Below, piece after piece: positions 37,478 through 47,021 of a DNA stretch of 64,000 nt (position 1 is the first letter of the stretch; the number at the start of each line of letters is the position of its first letter). Origin of the DNA: JAAYUH01 sp964640995. Lineage in GTDB: Bacteria; Caldisericota; Caldisericia; B22-G15. The notes beneath the pieces were generated by a model. That model had not been told where the DNA came from. It saw nothing but the letters and a program-made list of their open reading frames with translations, and did no database searches. The translations under genes and the position numbers were made by a program. The stretch spans positions 248,001 to 312,000 of the forward strand of contig CAZXJJ010000001.1 of assembly GCA_964640995.1 (NCBI GenBank), given 5' to 3'.

Positions 37478-38544
37478 AAAAAATTGGTATTTTTATAAGT
37501 GGAGGGGAAAAGGGTGGCTCAAGATATCAAGTGATGACTATAGCAAAAGAGTTAAAAAATGAGTTTGAATTTATTTTTTTTAATTTTTTTGAAGGAGTTT
37601 TATTTAATGAAATAAAAGAGAAAGGATTCAAGCAATATTTATTTAAAGGCTTTTTAAATTTTAAAGAAATTGAAAATATAGCACTCGATGAAAAAATTGA
37701 TTTAATTCACACTTATGGCTTAAGGGGAAATTTTTATGGAAGAATAACTTCAAAAAATCTTAAAATTGAATCTATTTCTTCTTATACAAGTTTTATGTAT
37801 GAAGATTATAGTTCAAGATTAAAAGGAGTTCTTTTAGAAAAAATTGATGATTTAACTTTGAATGTTCCAGATTTAATTATTGTTCCATCAAACTCTTTAA
37901 AAGAATATATTTTAAATAGGGGATATAAAAAAGACATAAGAGTAATTCACCTTGGAATAGAACTTAATGATGATTTTTATAAAAAAGAGGATTTTAGTTT
38001 AAAAGAGAGTGATTTTGTAATTGGAACAGTGATTAGGCTTGAAAGAGTAAAAAATCCTCTCTTTTTAATTGAAACATTCTCATTGATAGAGAAAAAAGAG
38101 AAAAATGCAAAACTAATTATTGTTGGTGATGGTTCATTAAGAGAAGAAGTCGAGAAAAAAATTGAAGAACTCTCTCTAAAAGAAAAAATAAAACTTTTAG
38201 GTTTTAGAGATGATGCAAGAAAAATTTATGGAATTTTTGATATCTTTGTTCTTCCTTCTCTCAAAGAAGGTTTCTCAATTGTAACACTTGAAGCAATGGC
38301 CTCCTATCTTCCTGTTGTTGTTTATGATTCTTTAGGAGTAAGAGATATTGTTGAAGATGGAGTAAATGGATTCATTATAAAAGAACTCGATAAAGAAATT
38401 TTCTCTGAGAAAATTCTTTATTTCTTAGATAAAGAAAAGAGAAAAGAATTTGGAGAGAGAAATAGAAAAAGAGTATTAGAAAAATTTACAAAAGAGAAAA
38501 TGATTGAAGAGACACTTAAGGTTTATAAAGAGGTGCTCTCATGA
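37474..38544 (+). CDS. Glycosyltransferase family 4
   Basis: The 356-residue GT-B enzyme has an N-terminal GGEKGGSRYQVMTIA loop and the C-terminal donor-binding domain: GTVIRLERVKNPLFLIET, LIIVGDGSLREEVEK, KLLGFRDDARKIY and LPSLKEGFSIVTLEAMA, the EGFxxxxLEAMA motif of GT4 enzymes that bind nucleotide sugar. It starts by ATGA overlap with the polymerase gene. It probably adds one sugar to the lipid-linked repeat unit in the cytoplasm. Confidence 0.9.
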   Translation: MKKIGIFISGGEKGGSRYQVMTIAKELKNEFEFIFFNFFEGVLFNEIKEKGFKQYLFKGFLNFKEIENIALDEKIDLIHTYGLRGNFYGRITSKNLKIESISSYTSFMYEDYSSRLKGVLLEKIDDLTLNVPDLIIVPSNSLKEYILNRGYKKDIRVIHLGIELNDDFYKKEDFSLKESDFVIGTVIRLERVKNPLFLIETFSLIEKKEKNAKLIIVGDGSLREEVEKKIEELSLKEKIKLLGFRDDARKIYGIFDIFVLPSLKEGFSIVTLEAMASYLPVVVYDSLGVRDIVEDGVNGFIIKELDKEIFSEKILYFLDKEKRKEFGERNRKRVLEKFTKEKMIEETLKVYKEVLS

Positions 38545-39827
38545 AAAAAATTCTTTTTGTTTCTTTCTTTTCTCCTCCTATTGGAAGTGGCGGTGGAGAA
38601 AGAGTAATAAAACTTTTGAAATATATAAAGGGCTTTGAAAAATATCTTCTAACAAGTGATTATCCAACATACAAATATAGAGATGACTCATCAAGAATAC
38701 CAGAAGATACAAAGGTTTTTAGAGTTAAATTTAAAGACCCAAGAATATTTATTCCAAAATTTTTATATAGAGTCTTAAAAAGAGGCACATCAGGCGAAGA
38801 AAAAGACATAATTGAAAAATATAGAGTTTTAAAAAGTTCTCTTTTAACAAAGATAAGATTAAGATTATTTATTCCTGATGATAAAGTAAAATGGGCAAAA
38901 GAGTCCCTAAAGTTTGCAAAAAATTTAGTTGTAAAAGAAAAAATTGATGTTGTTATAACATCTGGTCCACCACATTCAACTCATCTTGTTGGTTTAAATT
39001 TAAAAAAGAAATTCAGTATTAAATGGGTTATGGACCTTAGAGACTTATGGTCTGAAAACCCATTTGTTGAATATCCTTTATCTTCAAAAATTAAAAATAG
39101 AAAAATAGAGGAGAAATGTTTAAAAGAGTGTGATTTGATAGTTGTTGTAACAGAATCATTTAAAAAAGTTTTACTCAATGAATTTGATTTTCTAAATGAA
39201 AATAAAATAAAGGTTATCTATGGAGGTTTTGACAAAAAAGATTTTGAAATTGAAGCAAAAACACTTCCAGGTTTCTCAATTTCTTATGTTGGAAGTTTTT
39301 ACTCACTTCAAACTCCTGTCTTCTTCTTTAGAGCATTTCAGGAATTAATAGAAGAAGATGAAAATTTCAGAAAAGATGCAAAAATTTATATTCTTTCTCC
39401 ATTTGAAGAAAATACAAAAAAAATCGTTGATGAGATGAAATTGAATGATTTTGTAAATATTTCAGGGTTTTTACCTCATAAAGAAGCAGTAAAGTTCATT
39501 CTTGGTTCAAAACTACTATTCCTTTTTCTTGGAAAAGGAGGAGAAGTAACTGTTCCACAAAAAACTTTTGAATATTTAGGAAGTGAAAAAAGAATAATTG
39601 CACTTGTTCCAGATGGAGAGTGTAAAGAGATTCTTTTAAGTTGTGGTGTGAGAGATGTTGTTGATCCAGAAAAAATAGAAGAGATTAAAAAAACACTTAA
39701 AAATATTTACAGAGATTATTTAAATGAAGTTGAAATTAAATATAATCAAGAAGAAATTAATAAATTTTCTATGGAAAATATATCCCAAAAATTTATTGAA
39801 TCTTTAAAAGAAGGAGGAGTTCTTTAA
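38541..39827 (+). CDS. GT4-like glycosyltransferase
   Basis: The 428-residue GT-B protein opens KKILFVSFFSPPIGSGGGER, a common start of GT4-like enzymes. It has DVVITSGPPHSTHLVGL and WVMDLRDLWSENPF, and in the C-terminal half SISYVGSFYSLQTPVFFF, YILSPFEENTKKI and VTVPQKTFEYLGSEKRIIAL. The C-terminal PQKxFEYL motif replaces EGxxxxxLEA, as in several GT4-like sugar transferases. It overlaps the preceding gene by ATGA and ends on the base where the dehydrogenase begins. Confidence 0.85.
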   Translation: MKKILFVSFFSPPIGSGGGERVIKLLKYIKGFEKYLLTSDYPTYKYRDDSSRIPEDTKVFRVKFKDPRIFIPKFLYRVLKRGTSGEEKDIIEKYRVLKSSLLTKIRLRLFIPDDKVKWAKESLKFAKNLVVKEKIDVVITSGPPHSTHLVGLNLKKKFSIKWVMDLRDLWSENPFVEYPLSSKIKNRKIEEKCLKECDLIVVVTESFKKVLLNEFDFLNENKIKVIYGGFDKKDFEIEAKTLPGFSISYVGSFYSLQTPVFFFRAFQELIEEDENFRKDAKIYILSPFEENTKKIVDEMKLNDFVNISGFLPHKEAVKFILGSKLLFLFLGKGGEVTVPQKTFEYLGSEKRIIALVPDGECKEILLSCGVRDVVDPEKIEEIKKTLKNIYRDYLNEVEIKYNQEEINKFSMENISQKFIESLKEGGVL

Positions 39828-41122
39828 TGGTAGCGGTTTTTGGTCTTGGTGCAGTTGGCCTTCCCCTTTCTCTTATTTTAAGCATGAAAGGTCTTAAGGT
39901 TTATGGAGTTGATATAAATAAGAAAAGAATTGAAGATATAATTTCAGGAAAAAGCGGACTTTATGAGTTTTATAATGAGAAAAGTATAGATGAGATAATT
40001 TTAGAAGAGATAAGCAGGGGAAATTTTATTCCCACAACAAATTATAAAGAAGCAATTTTAAATTCAGATGTAATTATGATAACAATTCCACTTCCATTAA
40101 GAGGAAACAAAGAGATAAATTATGATTTTTTAATAAATGGAGTTGAAAATATTGGAAAAAACTTGAAAAAGGGGCAACTTGTAATTTTAAGAAGCACAGT
40201 TCCAGTTGGTACAACAAGAAAATTTGTTCTCCCTTTACTTGAAGGTTATTCTGGTTTAAAAGTTGAGAAAGATTTTTATCTTTCTTATGTTCCAGAAAGA
40301 ATGGCTGAAGGAAAAGCATTTGAAGAATTAATAAATATGACAACTTTAATTGGAGGCATCGGAGAAGAAAGCACTAGAAAAACTTTTGAATTTCTTAAGT
40401 CAAACTTTAATGGCGATTATCATTTGGTAAGTAAAATTGAAGTTGCAGAAGCATCAAAAATTATTGAAAATCTTCAGAGAGATTTAAATATTGCAATGGT
40501 TAACTCTTTAGCATTGAATTTATTAAATATGGATATTATTCCAAATGAAGTGATTGAAGCAGCAAAAACTCATAAAAGAGTAAAAAATCTACTCTCTCCT
40601 GGTCTTGGTGTTGGAGGTCATTGCCTTCCTTATGCTTATTACTATCTTAAGGAAAGTTTCAAATTAAACAAAAAAGATCTATCTCTTTTTGAACTTGGAA
40701 GAAAAATAAATGACGATATGCCAAAAAAGGTTTTAAAACTAATTCTTGAAAGATTAAAGAAAAAAGGAAAAGATTCAAAATCATCAAAACTCACTCTTCT
40801 TGGTCTTGCTATGAAAGATTATTCAAAAGATATAAGAGAAAGTCCTTCATTAAAATTTTTAAAAATTTCAAAAAAATATTTCAAAGAAATTTATGCTTTT
40901 GATGATGAAGTTAATCTCAATTTAGAAGAGAAAGTTTCTGATTTAAATTTTGCCTCAAAAGATGCCGATGTTGTAGTTATAAGTGTAATTCAAAAAAGTT
41001 ATGAAAATTTAACAGTAATGGATATTAAAAATCTTGTCAAAAAAGATGCTTTAATAGTTGATATAAAAGGTTTATTTAATAAAAAAGAACTTCAAGAAAA
41101 TTTTGATTCAATTATTTTTTAA
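39827..41122 (+). CDS. UDP-sugar 6-dehydrogenase (WecC/WbpA type)
   Basis: This NAD-dependent enzyme oxidises a UDP-hexose or UDP-HexNAc C6 to the uronic acid. The 431 residues show the NAD-binding FGLGAVGLPLSLILS with GVDIN, SDVIMITIPLPL, LRSTVPVGTTRKF, YVPERMAEGKAFEE and the active-site GVGGHCLPYAYYYL (catalytic Cys). The pattern resembles UDP-ManNAc/UDP-GlcNAc dehydrogenases more than UDP-glucose ones. It implies that the wall polymer contains an acidic amino sugar. It is the last gene of the operon and overlaps the convergent deacetylase by 11 bases. Confidence 0.9.
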   Translation: MVAVFGLGAVGLPLSLILSMKGLKVYGVDINKKRIEDIISGKSGLYEFYNEKSIDEIILEEISRGNFIPTTNYKEAILNSDVIMITIPLPLRGNKEINYDFLINGVENIGKNLKKGQLVILRSTVPVGTTRKFVLPLLEGYSGLKVEKDFYLSYVPERMAEGKAFEELINMTTLIGGIGEESTRKTFEFLKSNFNGDYHLVSKIEVAEASKIIENLQRDLNIAMVNSLALNLLNMDIIPNEVIEAAKTHKRVKNLLSPGLGVGGHCLPYAYYYLKESFKLNKKDLSLFELGRKINDDMPKKVLKLILERLKKKGKDSKSSKLTLLGLAMKDYSKDIRESPSLKFLKISKKYFKEIYAFDDEVNLNLEEKVSDLNFASKDADVVVISVIQKSYENLTVMDIKNLVKKDALIVDIKGLFNKKELQENFDSIIF

Positions 41123-42038
41123 TTTGATTTTTAACAATGTTTGAAATTAAATTTTTAAAATTTTCTTTTTTATTAAGACCATTTCTTATAGATATTTCAA
41201 TTCTTGGAATATTATAAATATTTGAATCATTTTTCACTATAAAATTACTAAACCCACCAAAGGCAATTTTAAAACCAAGTTCCTCTAAGATTTTATGGAT
41301 ATTTTTATCATCTGCACCACAAGATAAAGGATATGAGAAAGAGAAAATATCTATATCTATAGAATTAAAGAACTCTTTTGATTTTTTTATGTCAGTTTTT
41401 ATTGTTCTATAATCTTTATTTTTAACAAGTTTTTTAAAACAGTTATGAGTTTCATGTGAGTGTGAAATAAAGTCTATATATCCTTCTTCCTTTAAGAGCG
41501 AAATATCATTTAAATCGATTGTCCAATGAGAATTCACATATTTTGTAATTAATGAAATTCCGCCTTTAAATTCATATTTTTTAATCAAATCATAAACTTT
41601 CATAAAACTCTTAAAACCATCATCAAATGTTAAATAAACAGATCTCTCCGGAATTTTTTTATTAAATTTTAAGTAATAGTAAATGTCAAGCAAACTAACT
41701 GGTTCAAAACCAAACTCTTTAAGAATTTTAAGGTGCTCTTCAAATTCGCTTTTTAAAACAGAATATTTTGTTTTTAGATCTTTTTCATCTTCATAAAATC
41801 CATGATACATAATAACAATTAATATTTCATTGTTATTTGAGATAATAGAGTTTTTCATAGATAAAATATAATTTTTCCTATCATTTGAAATATTTTCATT
41901 TGAAATTATTCTCCCAATTTCATATAAGGTTTTCTCAAATTTAAAATATTTAGAAATTATTTTCTCTTTTGCTTTTAAAAATGCAATATTTGTTAAAAAT
42001 AAAAAGATAAAAATAATTATAAAAAATTTTTTGTACAT
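41112..42038 (-). CDS. NodB-domain polysaccharide deacetylase
   Basis: This exported enzyme is likely to deacetylate wall or surface polysaccharide. The 308 residues begin with a signal or anchor (FFIIIFIFLFLTNIAFLK). The NodB domain has IVIMYHGFYEDE, VYLTFDDGFKSFM (metal-binding Asp-Asp motif) and FISHSHETHNC (metal-binding HxxxH) with FSFSYPLSCG near the end. Catalytic and metal residues are present. It diverges from no partner and converges on the dehydrogenase. Which polymer it acts on is open; the adjacent operon product is the obvious candidate. Confidence 0.88.
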   Translation of the reverse strand: MYKKFFIIIFIFLFLTNIAFLKAKEKIISKYFKFEKTLYEIGRIISNENISNDRKNYILSMKNSIISNNNEILIVIMYHGFYEDEKDLKTKYSVLKSEFEEHLKILKEFGFEPVSLLDIYYYLKFNKKIPERSVYLTFDDGFKSFMKVYDLIKKYEFKGGISLITKYVNSHWTIDLNDISLLKEEGYIDFISHSHETHNCFKKLVKNKDYRTIKTDIKKSKEFFNSIDIDIFSFSYPLSCGADDKNIHKILEELGFKIAFGGFSNFIVKNDSNIYNIPRIEISIRNGLNKKENFKNLISNIVKNQIKK

Positions 42039-42071
42039 ATTATTTTTATTTTAATCTAATTTTTATATTTT

Positions 42072-44435
42072 TTAACCCTCTTTATCTACTCCATTTTTAT
42101 ATGCATAATCAAGTGCTTCAATTTGCATATCTTTTAATTTATCCTTTAAATTTGCTCCCTTTTCACTTAACTTTTCAACTCTTTCAATAACATCTATAGC
42201 AATACTAAATCTGTCAATCTGATTTAAAATTGCAAGTTGAAGTGGTGTTGTAATTCCACCTCTTCCTTTTAAAAATGAAACAAGATAAGATGAGTCAATT
42301 CCAATTTTTCTATTTTCTCTGTAACCTCTCACATGAAGATTTTTGTGATTTGTTCTTCTATAAGTTAACCTATGAATTAACCATGGATAACCATGGAAAT
42401 TAAATATAATTGGTTTATCTTTTGTGAAATATAAATCAAACTCTTTATCTGTCAATCCATCTGGATGTTCTGTATTTTGTGTTAATGTAAAAAGATTCAA
42501 AATATTTATAAATCTTATTTTTAAATCTTTGAAATTTTCTTTTAACATATTGACAGCATAAATCGCTTCTTTTGTTGGAATATCACCACAACTTGCAATT
42601 ACGACATCTGGTTCTTCATCTGGAAAGGTTGATGCAAAATCCCAAATTCCAATTCCTTTTGTTGCATGTTTTTTCGCTTCATCAATTGTAAGATACTGAG
42701 GGTGTTTTTGTTTATCAATAACAATAATATTTATTCTATCTGTTGTTTGAAGTGCATGCCACACAACCCAGAGGAGTGAATTTGCATCAGGTGGAAAATA
42801 AACCCTTACAACATTTGGCCACTTATCGACAATTGAATTTATAAATCCAGGGTCTTGATGTGTAAAGCCATTATGATCTTGTCTCCAGACAACGGAGGTT
42901 AAAAGAAGATTTAGAGATGAAATTGGTGCTCTCCATGGAACATCTGTTGATATATCAATCCACTTTCCAAATTGATTTACCATTGAAGAGATAATTTGAG
43001 AAAAACCTTCATATGTGTTTAAAAATCCATGTCTTCCTGTAAGAAGATACCCTTCAAGCCAACCTTCAATTGTATGTTCTGACAGGTACTCCATAACTCT
43101 TCCAAAAGGAGAAAGATACCCTTCATCTGAATCTTCTGGTAAAATTTTTGCCATCCATGCTTTTCCAAACTCAAAAGTTGCATCTAATCTGTTTGATTTT
43201 GTCTCATCTGGTCCAAAAACTTTAAAATTATTTCTATTTAAATTAATAACCTCTTTAAGAAAAACACCAAGAGGTTTTGTATTTTCAAAAGTGTCTTTAA
43301 TTCTTTCATTAATAGTTACTTTAAAATTTTCAACTTCTGGTAAAATAAGGTTTTTTCTAATTAATCCACAATTTGTAATAGGGTTTGCGCTCATTCTTTT
43401 ACTTCCTTTAGGGTTAAGTTCCTTTAAATCTTTCCTCAATGAACCATTCTCATCAAAAAGTTTATTTGGTTCATAACTTAAAAGCCACTCTTCAAGTGCT
43501 TTCATGGTTTCTGGGTTATCTTTTGCATCTGAAAATGGAACTTGATGTGCTCTCCAATATCCCTCAATGAAATGCTCTTTATATTTTTTTGGAGCAGTCC
43601 AACCTTTCGGTGTTCTTAAAATTATCATCGGATATGGATACCTTTTTAGGTTTCCACTTTTTCTTGTTAAATCCCAGATTGAGAAAATTTTTTCAATTGA
43701 ATAATCCATAGCCTTAATCATTTTTTCATGAACTTCGAGTGTCTCCTTTCCTTCAACTAAAATTGGTTCATAACCATATCCTTTGAAAAGAGAGAGGAGT
43801 TCATCATTTTCAATTCTTGATAAAACTGATGGATTATTTATCTTATATCCATTTAAAAGTAAAATAGGAAGAACCATTCCATCTTGAACTGGATTTAAAA
43901 ATTTATTTGAGTGCCAAGATGTTGCAAGAGGTCCTGTTTCTGCTTCGCCATCACCAACAACTGTTATTGCAATTAAATCTTTATTGTCAAAAACTGCACC
44001 ATAAGCATGAGATAAAGAGTAACCAAGTTCTCCTCCTTCTTGAATTGAGCCTGGAAGTTCAGGAGTGCAGTGACTGCCAAAACCACCTGGAAAAGAAAAT
44101 GCTTTAAATAAATTTTTAAGACCTCTCTCATCTTGGGTAAATTCTGAATAAATTTCACTTAATGTTCCTTCAAGATAAACTGGTGCAATAACACCTGGCG
44201 CTCCATGTCCTGGTCCTGCAATAAAAATAGAATTTATATCGTATTTGTTAATGACTCTATTTGAGTGTATATATGTAAAACTTAAACCAGGACTTGCACC
44301 CCAATGTCCGAGTAACCTATTTTTTATGTGCTCTTTTCTTAAAGGTTCTTTAAGAAGTGGATTATCCTGAAGATATATCATTCCTGCTGCTATAAAACAG
44401 CATGCCTTAAAATAATCATTCAACTTTTCAACCAT
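42072..44435 (-). CDS. xfp: Phosphoketolase (Xfp)
   Basis: Xfp splits xylulose 5-phosphate or fructose 6-phosphate with phosphate into acetyl phosphate and an aldose phosphate, using thiamine diphosphate. The 787 residues show RLLGHWGASPGLSFTYIH, FIAGPGHGAPG, GELGYSLSHAYGAVFDNKD and GDGEAETGPLATSWHSNKFL (thiamine site). The middle has RHGFLNTYEGFSQIISSMVN and VWRQDHNGFTHQDPGFIN, and the C-terminus HPDGLTDKEFDLYFT. Length and motifs are full. ATG 44435 has GGAGG 6 bases ahead. It would feed acetate kinase or phosphotransacetylase, neither of which is in the window. Confidence 0.96.
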   Translation of the reverse strand: MVEKLNDYFKACCFIAAGMIYLQDNPLLKEPLRKEHIKNRLLGHWGASPGLSFTYIHSNRVINKYDINSIFIAGPGHGAPGVIAPVYLEGTLSEIYSEFTQDERGLKNLFKAFSFPGGFGSHCTPELPGSIQEGGELGYSLSHAYGAVFDNKDLIAITVVGDGEAETGPLATSWHSNKFLNPVQDGMVLPILLLNGYKINNPSVLSRIENDELLSLFKGYGYEPILVEGKETLEVHEKMIKAMDYSIEKIFSIWDLTRKSGNLKRYPYPMIILRTPKGWTAPKKYKEHFIEGYWRAHQVPFSDAKDNPETMKALEEWLLSYEPNKLFDENGSLRKDLKELNPKGSKRMSANPITNCGLIRKNLILPEVENFKVTINERIKDTFENTKPLGVFLKEVINLNRNNFKVFGPDETKSNRLDATFEFGKAWMAKILPEDSDEGYLSPFGRVMEYLSEHTIEGWLEGYLLTGRHGFLNTYEGFSQIISSMVNQFGKWIDISTDVPWRAPISSLNLLLTSVVWRQDHNGFTHQDPGFINSIVDKWPNVVRVYFPPDANSLLWVVWHALQTTDRINIIVIDKQKHPQYLTIDEAKKHATKGIGIWDFASTFPDEEPDVVIASCGDIPTKEAIYAVNMLKENFKDLKIRFINILNLFTLTQNTEHPDGLTDKEFDLYFTKDKPIIFNFHGYPWLIHRLTYRRTNHKNLHVRGYRENRKIGIDSSYLVSFLKGRGGITTPLQLAILNQIDRFSIAIDVIERVEKLSEKGANLKDKLKDMQIEALDYAYKNGVDKEG

Positions 44436-44457
44436 CTATCCTCCAAAAATCACTTAA

Positions 44458-44586
44458 TTATTTTTTCAGTAATTGACATATTAATATTTCTAATATATCA
44501 TCAAAAGAATCTTCTTTACAAATAAAATTTTTATGAACTTTAATCTTTTTCGAGATTTTATTTAATAACTTTATTTCCATTAGCAT
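44458..44586 (-). CDS. Possible small ORF (42 residues)
   Basis: An ATG-started frame encodes MLMEIKLLNKISKKIKVH, then NFICKEDSFDDILEILICQL, and ends TAA. It fills the gap between the hydrogenase protease and phosphoketolase genes. There is no clear ribosome site and no recognised family; two Cys and an amphipathic C-terminal helix are visible. It may be a real small protein or chance. Confidence 0.25.
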   Translation of the reverse strand: MLMEIKLLNKISKKIKVHKNFICKEDSFDDILEILICQLLKK

Positions 44587-44612
44587 AAATTAATTATAAC
44601 ATAATAAGAAAT

Positions 44613-45050
44613 TTATAAAGTTTCTAAAAAATTTTTTAAAAATTTTACACCTTTTTCTAAATTTCTTTTCGCATTTTCTGATAAATCTTCACCAAAATCG
44701 AAATCATAGCCCCTTATTGAAAGCAAATAAAAATCATAACTTTTTTTATTTATAAACTCAGCCCAAATTAAAAGTTCCTCTGTTGATAAGTGGTGAGTTA
44801 ATGGTGAAAAAGTTTCTTTTTTCTCAATTTTTTTAAAACTTATATCTTCTCCCTCCAAACTTGCATCAATAAAAATAACTATATTAAAATCTTTTATATC
44901 ATCTATTACAGAATAAGAAAGCTCCTGAACCTTTATCTTCTCAATTTTCTCATCTTCAATAAGGTCCAGGAGCTTTATTCCTAATCCATCATCTTTTCTA
45001 TACTCATTCCCAAATCCAACTAAAATTACTTTTTTAGTCTCTTTTGACAA
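44613..45050 (-). CDS. hoxW: [NiFe] hydrogenase maturation endopeptidase (HoxW/HycI family)
   Basis: This protease removes the C-terminal tail of the large subunit after nickel insertion. The 145 residues begin KKVILVGFGNEYRKDDGLGI, the GxGNxxxxDDGxG motif, with a Glu/Asp nickel ligand. An Asp near VIFIDASLEG and a His at PLTHHLSTEELL complete the metal-sensing site. It overlaps the end of hoxH by 17 bases, so translation is coupled to its substrate. The C-terminal tail of HoxH (25 residues after His449) is the expected target. Confidence 0.92.
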   Translation of the reverse strand: MSKETKKVILVGFGNEYRKDDGLGIKLLDLIEDEKIEKIKVQELSYSVIDDIKDFNIVIFIDASLEGEDISFKKIEKKETFSPLTHHLSTEELLIWAEFINKKSYDFYLLSIRGYDFDFGEDLSENAKRNLEKGVKFLKNFLETL

Positions 45051-46458
45051 AATTAATTAAATTTCCCTTGCTATCATAAAGTTCAACAACAATTGGCATC
45101 TTTCCTATTGCATGAGTTGAGCATGAGAGACATGGGTCATAACACCTTATTGCGCCTTCAACTCTATTAAGCATTCCTTCTTGAAGATTTTTTCCATCGA
45201 CAAAACCTTTCGCAACAAGTTCAACTGCTTTACTCATTGCCCAATTATTATGTCCTGTTGCAACAATAAGATTAACTTTTTCAATTGTTCCCTTATCATC
45301 AACCCAATAGTGGTGAATGAGTGTTCCTCTTGGTGCTTCAATTACTCCAACTCCTTCTTCATTTGTTGGTTTTCCTGAAATAAAAGTATCTTTTGACATA
45401 ACTTCTGGATCTTCAAGAATTTCTCTTGCTCTTTCAAGTGCATAAATTGTTTCAATTAATCTTGCATAGTGATAATATATTGAACCTTCAATTGGTTTTT
45501 CGTTTCCCATCTCTTTAAATTTTTTGAGTTCTTCATTTGCAAGTGGTGTTGAAATTTTATCTGATACATTTAATCTTCCAAGTGGTCCAACTCTATAAAC
45601 TCCATCTGGCCATCCAAATGGTTTATAATATGGATATTTTAGATAACTCCAATCTTCAACTCTTTCTCCAATATATTTTAGGTAAAATTTGTCTTTAAAC
45701 TCTTTTACAAATTTTCCATATTTATCCATGAATCTAATTTTTCCATCATAGAGTTCAAGAGAGCCATCTTCTTTAACAAGACCCATATATCCACTTGGGA
45801 ATGATGCAAATTTATCACAAAGTTCTTTGTTTTTCTCAATAAAGTCAATTGCAATTTTAATTCCTTCTTGAATGTAAGAAATCATTTCATCTATGCCAGA
45901 TAAAATCTCATTTCTAGCTTCTTCTGTTAGTGCTTGATTTACTCCTCCTGGAATAGCAAAAGTTGGGTGAATTCTTCTTCCAGCAACAAGTTCAATAATT
46001 CTTTGTCCAAATTTTCTTAGTTTAACTGCTTTTAGAGCAAGTTCTGGATTTGCTTGAATTAGTCCAACAACATTTCTTATTCTTGGGTCTGCATCCCAAC
46101 CTAAGATTATATCTGGACCTGCAAGTTCAAAAAAGTGCATTGAGTGTGATTGAATAAATTGACCCATGTGGATAAGTTCTCTTAAAAGTTTTGCAACTTT
46201 TGGAATCTCAACTCCTAAAATATCATCTGTTGCCTTTGCTGCTGCTAGATGGTGGCTTACTGGGCAAATTCCGCAAATTCTTGGAGTAATTATTGGCATT
46301 TCAGCAAAGTATCTTCCTTCAGAAAACTTTTCAAATCCTCTGAATTGGTCTATGTGAAGATATGCTTCTTCAACTTTTCCATCATCATTTAAAAATATTG
46401 TTACTCTTGCATGTCCTTCAATTCTTGTAACAGGATTTATTGTTATTTTCTTATTCAT
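45034..46458 (-). CDS. hoxH: [NiFe] hydrogenase large subunit, HoxH type (group 3d-like)
   Basis: This subunit carries the Ni-Fe site for H2 oxidation or production. The N-terminal ligand motif is RICGICPVSHH (Cys62, Cys65). The C-terminal motif is DPCLSCSTH (Cys443, Cys446, His449), followed by a 25-residue tail for protease removal. The opening ITINPVTRIEGHARVTIFLN and the IPGGVNQALTEEAR segment fit group 3 soluble enzymes, best HoxH. Starts with AGGTGA 5 bases before ATG. It lies in the order hoxU-hoxY-hoxH-protease. No NAD-binding HoxF or HoxE is in the window, so the electron partner is unclear. Confidence 0.94.
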   Translation of the reverse strand: MNKKITINPVTRIEGHARVTIFLNDDGKVEEAYLHIDQFRGFEKFSEGRYFAEMPIITPRICGICPVSHHLAAAKATDDILGVEIPKVAKLLRELIHMGQFIQSHSMHFFELAGPDIILGWDADPRIRNVVGLIQANPELALKAVKLRKFGQRIIELVAGRRIHPTFAIPGGVNQALTEEARNEILSGIDEMISYIQEGIKIAIDFIEKNKELCDKFASFPSGYMGLVKEDGSLELYDGKIRFMDKYGKFVKEFKDKFYLKYIGERVEDWSYLKYPYYKPFGWPDGVYRVGPLGRLNVSDKISTPLANEELKKFKEMGNEKPIEGSIYYHYARLIETIYALERAREILEDPEVMSKDTFISGKPTNEEGVGVIEAPRGTLIHHYWVDDKGTIEKVNLIVATGHNNWAMSKAVELVAKGFVDGKNLQEGMLNRVEGAIRCYDPCLSCSTHAIGKMPIVVELYDSKGNLINFVKRD

Positions 46459-46470
46459 CTTTTCACCTCA

Positions 46471-47013
46471 TTACTCATATTTTAAGAGTTCACCTGTTAA
46501 AACAGGTGTTTTTCCTTCTAAAATCTCATTTAATACATGGTATATTGCATCTGCTGATGGTGGACAACCTGGAATATAATAATCTACTTTAATAACCTCA
46601 TTTACTGCTTTAACTTTTGGAAGGTGTTTTCCAAGCTCAGGAGAAGTTGGTACTTTTCCTTCAACTGTACTTTCTGTTTCAATATATCCTCTTTTAAGAA
46701 GTTCATCAGTTGGAAAATAGTTTCTCATTGTAACAATTCCACCAAAAACTGCACAATCTCCAATTGCAACTATAAACTTGCACTTTTCTCTCATCATCTT
46801 TACTTCTTCTAAATGGTGGTCTGTTGCAACTGCTCCTTCAATTATTCCAATGTCAGTATCATCATCTGGAATCTTAAGGTCTGTTATTGGTGTTGCATTT
46901 ATCTCAAGCCCTTTATTAATTAATTCAACTAACCTCTCATCCATATCAAGAAAAGACATATGACAACCTGAACAACCTTCACACCAAATTGATGCAACTT
47001 TTATTTTCTTCAT
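46471..47013 (-). CDS. hoxY: [NiFe] hydrogenase small subunit, HoxY type
   Basis: This is the short small subunit carrying a proximal [4Fe-4S] cluster. The 180 residues start MKKIKVASIWCEGCSGCHMS, the CxxCxGCHMS motif of HoxY with FLDMDERL, followed by IGIIEGAVAT, VAIGDCAVFGG (third Cys) and YIPGCPPSADAIY (fourth Cys). ATG 47013 is favoured: GAGGTG lies about 7 bases ahead. An ATG at 47025 overlaps the hoxU stop (ATGA) and would add four residues. There is no signal peptide or membrane anchor, so the enzyme is cytoplasmic. Confidence 0.92.
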   Translation of the reverse strand: MKKIKVASIWCEGCSGCHMSFLDMDERLVELINKGLEINATPITDLKIPDDDTDIGIIEGAVATDHHLEEVKMMREKCKFIVAIGDCAVFGGIVTMRNYFPTDELLKRGYIETESTVEGKVPTSPELGKHLPKVKAVNEVIKVDYYIPGCPPSADAIYHVLNEILEGKTPVLTGELLKYE

Positions 47014-47021
47014 CTTACACC

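Noticed and set aside
44458..44586. The 42-residue frame as a missing hypC/hypB-like accessory
   Set aside because: No family motif is present; it is kept only as a low-confidence small ORF.
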